Positions 12,671 through 13,961 of a stretch of 13,961 bases of DNA are shown here, piece after piece. The first letter of the stretch is position 1; the number at the start of each line of letters is the position of its first letter. Below the pieces are notes generated by a model. The model had not been told where the DNA came from. It did no database searches and saw only the letters and a list, made by a program, of their open reading frames with translations. Origin of the DNA: CAYJCL01 sp964370475 (GTDB lineage: Bacteria; Bacillota_I; Bacilli_A; RF39; UBA660); NCBI GenBank assembly GCA_964370475.1, contig CAYJJI010000024.1, forward strand, positions 1 through 13,961, written 5' to 3'. A program made the translations under genes and the position numbers.

Positions 12671-13705
12671 ATGAAAATTGAAAGTATAAATGACGAAGTA
12701 AAGAAATATTTTAATATATTATGCGATGATTATCCTGAGTGGTTAGACGATTATATAAAAACAAAGGAAATGCAAAGAATAGATAAAATTAGTTTAAGTT
12801 GTGGAACGGATTATTCTGGGATATATAATCCAAAGTATTTTTATTCTAATCTTTCACATAGTATTGGAGTTGCATTAATTATATGGAATTTTACTAAAGA
12901 TAAGAAAGCTACACTAGCAGGATTATTCCATGATATTTCTACACCTGTATTTAAACATTGTATAGATTTTTTAAACGGAGATCACGAAAAGCAAGAAAGT
13001 ACTGAAGAAAAAACTTTTGAAATTCTAAGCGCTTCTGATGAAATAAAAAAACTACTTGAAAGAGATGGAATTTTGTTAGAAGAAGTGTGTGATTACAAAC
13101 TATATAATATTGCTGATAATGACAGTCCAAAATTATCAGCAGATAGATTAGAATATACATTTTCAAGTGGATTAACTTTCAAAAGAGTATGGAATTTAGA
13201 ATTGATAGAAAAATTATATTCAAATATAATAGTTGATATTAATGAAGAGAATGAACCAGAATTGGTGTTCAAAAATAAAGAAATATGTGAGGAATACATT
13301 GATATCATTTCAAATTTATGGCCTGCTTGGATAGATGATAATGATAGAACAGTTATGCAATTTTTAGCAGATATAACAAAAGAAATGATAAAACAAAAAT
13401 ATATTACAGTAGATGATCTTTATACTCTTAACGAAGAAGAAATAATAAGCAAAATTATTAATTGTGATAATAACGAAATTAAAAAAGCATTCAATAATTT
13501 TCAAAACGTAAAAGAAGCATTAGTTAGCGATGACAAAGTTAATGGCAAATATTCTGTATATACTAAAAGCAAAACAAGATATATCAATCCATATGTTTTA
13601 AATCAAGGTAGGATATACGAAATATCAAAAGGTAGTAAAGAAAAAATAGATAAATATTTAAATCTTAAAAAAGAAGGTTGGACATATTTTGATTTTGAAT
13701 TTTAA
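12671..13705 (+). CDS. HD-superfamily metal-dependent phosphohydrolase
   Basis: This is a 344-residue soluble protein. The HD motif is complete: H63 in SNLSHSIGVAL, H87-D88 in LAGLFHDISTPVF, and the distal D158 in SADRLEYTF. These four bind the metal ions in nucleotide phosphohydrolases such as dGTPases and (p)ppGpp hydrolases. The HD core covers about residues 30-165; the C-terminal half (about 170-344) is helical and charged with no recognised domain. The substrate is unknown; the spacing of motifs resembles dGTP triphosphohydrolase-like members more than HD-GYP or cNMP types. An AAGGAG SD precedes the ATG. Transcription probably starts at the extended -10 promoter about 150 nt upstream, with two palindromes next to it, so it may be regulated. 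There is no convincing terminator right behind it. Some Asp- and Glu-rich stretches differ from the Lys/Asn-rich neighbours. Confidence 0.88.
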   Translation: MKIESINDEVKKYFNILCDDYPEWLDDYIKTKEMQRIDKISLSCGTDYSGIYNPKYFYSNLSHSIGVALIIWNFTKDKKATLAGLFHDISTPVFKHCIDFLNGDHEKQESTEEKTFEILSASDEIKKLLERDGILLEEVCDYKLYNIADNDSPKLSADRLEYTFSSGLTFKRVWNLELIEKLYSNIIVDINEENEPELVFKNKEICEEYIDIISNLWPAWIDDNDRTVMQFLADITKEMIKQKYITVDDLYTLNEEEIISKIINCDNNEIKKAFNNFQNVKEALVSDDKVNGKYSVYTKSKTRYINPYVLNQGRIYEISKGSKEKIDKYLNLKKEGWTYFDFEF

Positions 13706-13715
13706 AATATAGTAG

Positions 13716-13808
13716 GTAAATAGTTATAAATATGTATCTAAAAATAAAACAAACGTTAACTGGGATAGACAAATTTACGTTCCAATTGCCTTAAACGATT
13801 ATAAATAA
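13716..13808 (+). pseudogene. Possible C-terminal remnant of a lost gene
   Basis: One frame is open from a TAG at 13713 to a TAA at 13806 without any start codon. Its last part reads VNWDRQIYVPIALNDYK, which looks like real protein (Trp, Pro and balanced residues) rather than translated A/T-rich spacer. Local base composition is also less A-rich than the flanks. It could be the tail of a degraded gene. I have no family to assign, and chance is not excluded. Confidence 0.25.
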
Positions 13809-13863
13809 AAGGATTGTGAAAAATAAGTCTTTACATATTTAACAAAAAAACCATGAAAAACAC

Positions 13864-13885
13864 TCCTAAATTGAAAAAATTAGGA
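13864..13885. other. Hairpin in the gap before the last promoter
   Basis: TCCTAA (13864-13869) and TTAGGA (13880-13885) can pair, and a bulged A allows an 8-bp stem. Only three T's follow on the + strand, so it is a poor terminator. It is the only candidate end for the HD-domain transcript within the window. Confidence 0.3.
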
Positions 13886-13912
13886 TTTACATAGAATTAT
13901 CTAATATATATA

Positions 13913-13957
13913 TGGTATAATATAAATTGTAAAATAAAAATAGAAGGAAATAGGAGG
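13913..13957 (+). promoter_or_regulatory. Extended -10 promoter and SD for a gene starting at the window edge
   Basis: TGGTATAAT (13913-13921) is a consensus extended -10 with no -35 at 16-18 bp. AGGAGG (13952-13957) is a full SD, and the window ends in AAAT. An ATG beginning at 13960 would be ideally spaced if the next base is G. The rest of 13809-13912 shows only the hairpin at 13864-13885 and no gene. Confidence 0.65.
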
Positions 13958-13961
13958 AAAT

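Noticed and set aside
13732..13794. 20-codon ORF after the HD-domain gene
   Set aside because: No SD, and it overlaps the more protein-like remnant frame.
1..13961. CRISPR array, tRNA, rRNA, transposase, integrase or phage genes
   Set aside because: I looked for spaced direct repeats, cloverleaf or rRNA-like GC-rich blocks and mobile-element proteins and saw none; the only regular repeat is the coding LRR array at 11980-12309.

Overview
The window reads as a chromosomal stretch from a very AT-rich, low-GC Firmicutes-type bacterium. An uncultured gut member of the Bacilli or a Mollicutes-adjacent lineage is the best guess. The evidence is lysine-, asparagine- and isoleucine-rich proteins, almost exclusive AGA for arginine, Gram-positive ribosome binding sites (AGGAGG type) and short A/T-rich hairpin terminators. 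UGA is used as a stop (7994-7996, 9111-9113) and tryptophan is UGG, so the standard bacterial code applies rather than the Mycoplasma code. Every gene I can support lies on the + strand. I see no tRNA, rRNA, CRISPR array, insertion sequence or phage gene.

Layout. (1) 1-1270: the tail and terminator of an upstream gene, then a membrane-anchored SH3-like protein coupled to a small type I signal peptidase. (2) 1275-4926: a promoter and a tight operon encoding 3-methyladenine DNA glycosylase I, a long PLP aminotransferase, an overlapping ATP-grasp ligase and a DHFR/RibD-like reductase, closed by a weak hairpin. (3) 4942-8692: a second transcription unit with a 24-codon ORF, a leucine-rich-repeat protein, a transglutaminase-like protein in the same frame directly behind the UAG stop, a metallo-beta-lactamase-fold hydrolase, a broken DUF3592-like gene and a Bax-inhibitor-1-type membrane protein, ending at a clear terminator. 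(4) 8695-9134: a monocistronic orphan gene between its own promoter and terminator. (5) 9160-11108: O6-alkylguanine-DNA methyltransferase, a DUF1848 iron-sulfur protein and a compact nucleosidase-like protein. (6) 11194-12417: an anchored surface protein with five 22-residue BspA-type leucine-rich repeats, with its terminator. (7) 12418-13705: a regulatory-looking gap with two perfect palindromes, an extended -10 promoter and a 33-codon ORF, followed by an HD-domain protein. (8) 13706-13961: non-coding, with a possible gene remnant and a promoter plus SD for a gene that starts at the window edge.

The genes look like housekeeping and accessory functions rather than one pathway. Three encode proteins tied or possibly tied to DNA alkylation repair (tag, ogt, and DUF1848 with a C-terminal QMSLF tail). 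The least explained gene set is the translationally overlapping aminotransferase and ATP-grasp pair, which looks like an amino-acid ligation or small-molecule pathway. Two loci show signs of decay or recoding: the LRR/transglutaminase junction and the DUF3592-like pseudogene. Promoters in this window are mostly extended -10 elements placed only a few bases from the Shine-Dalgarno, implying very short 5' leaders.
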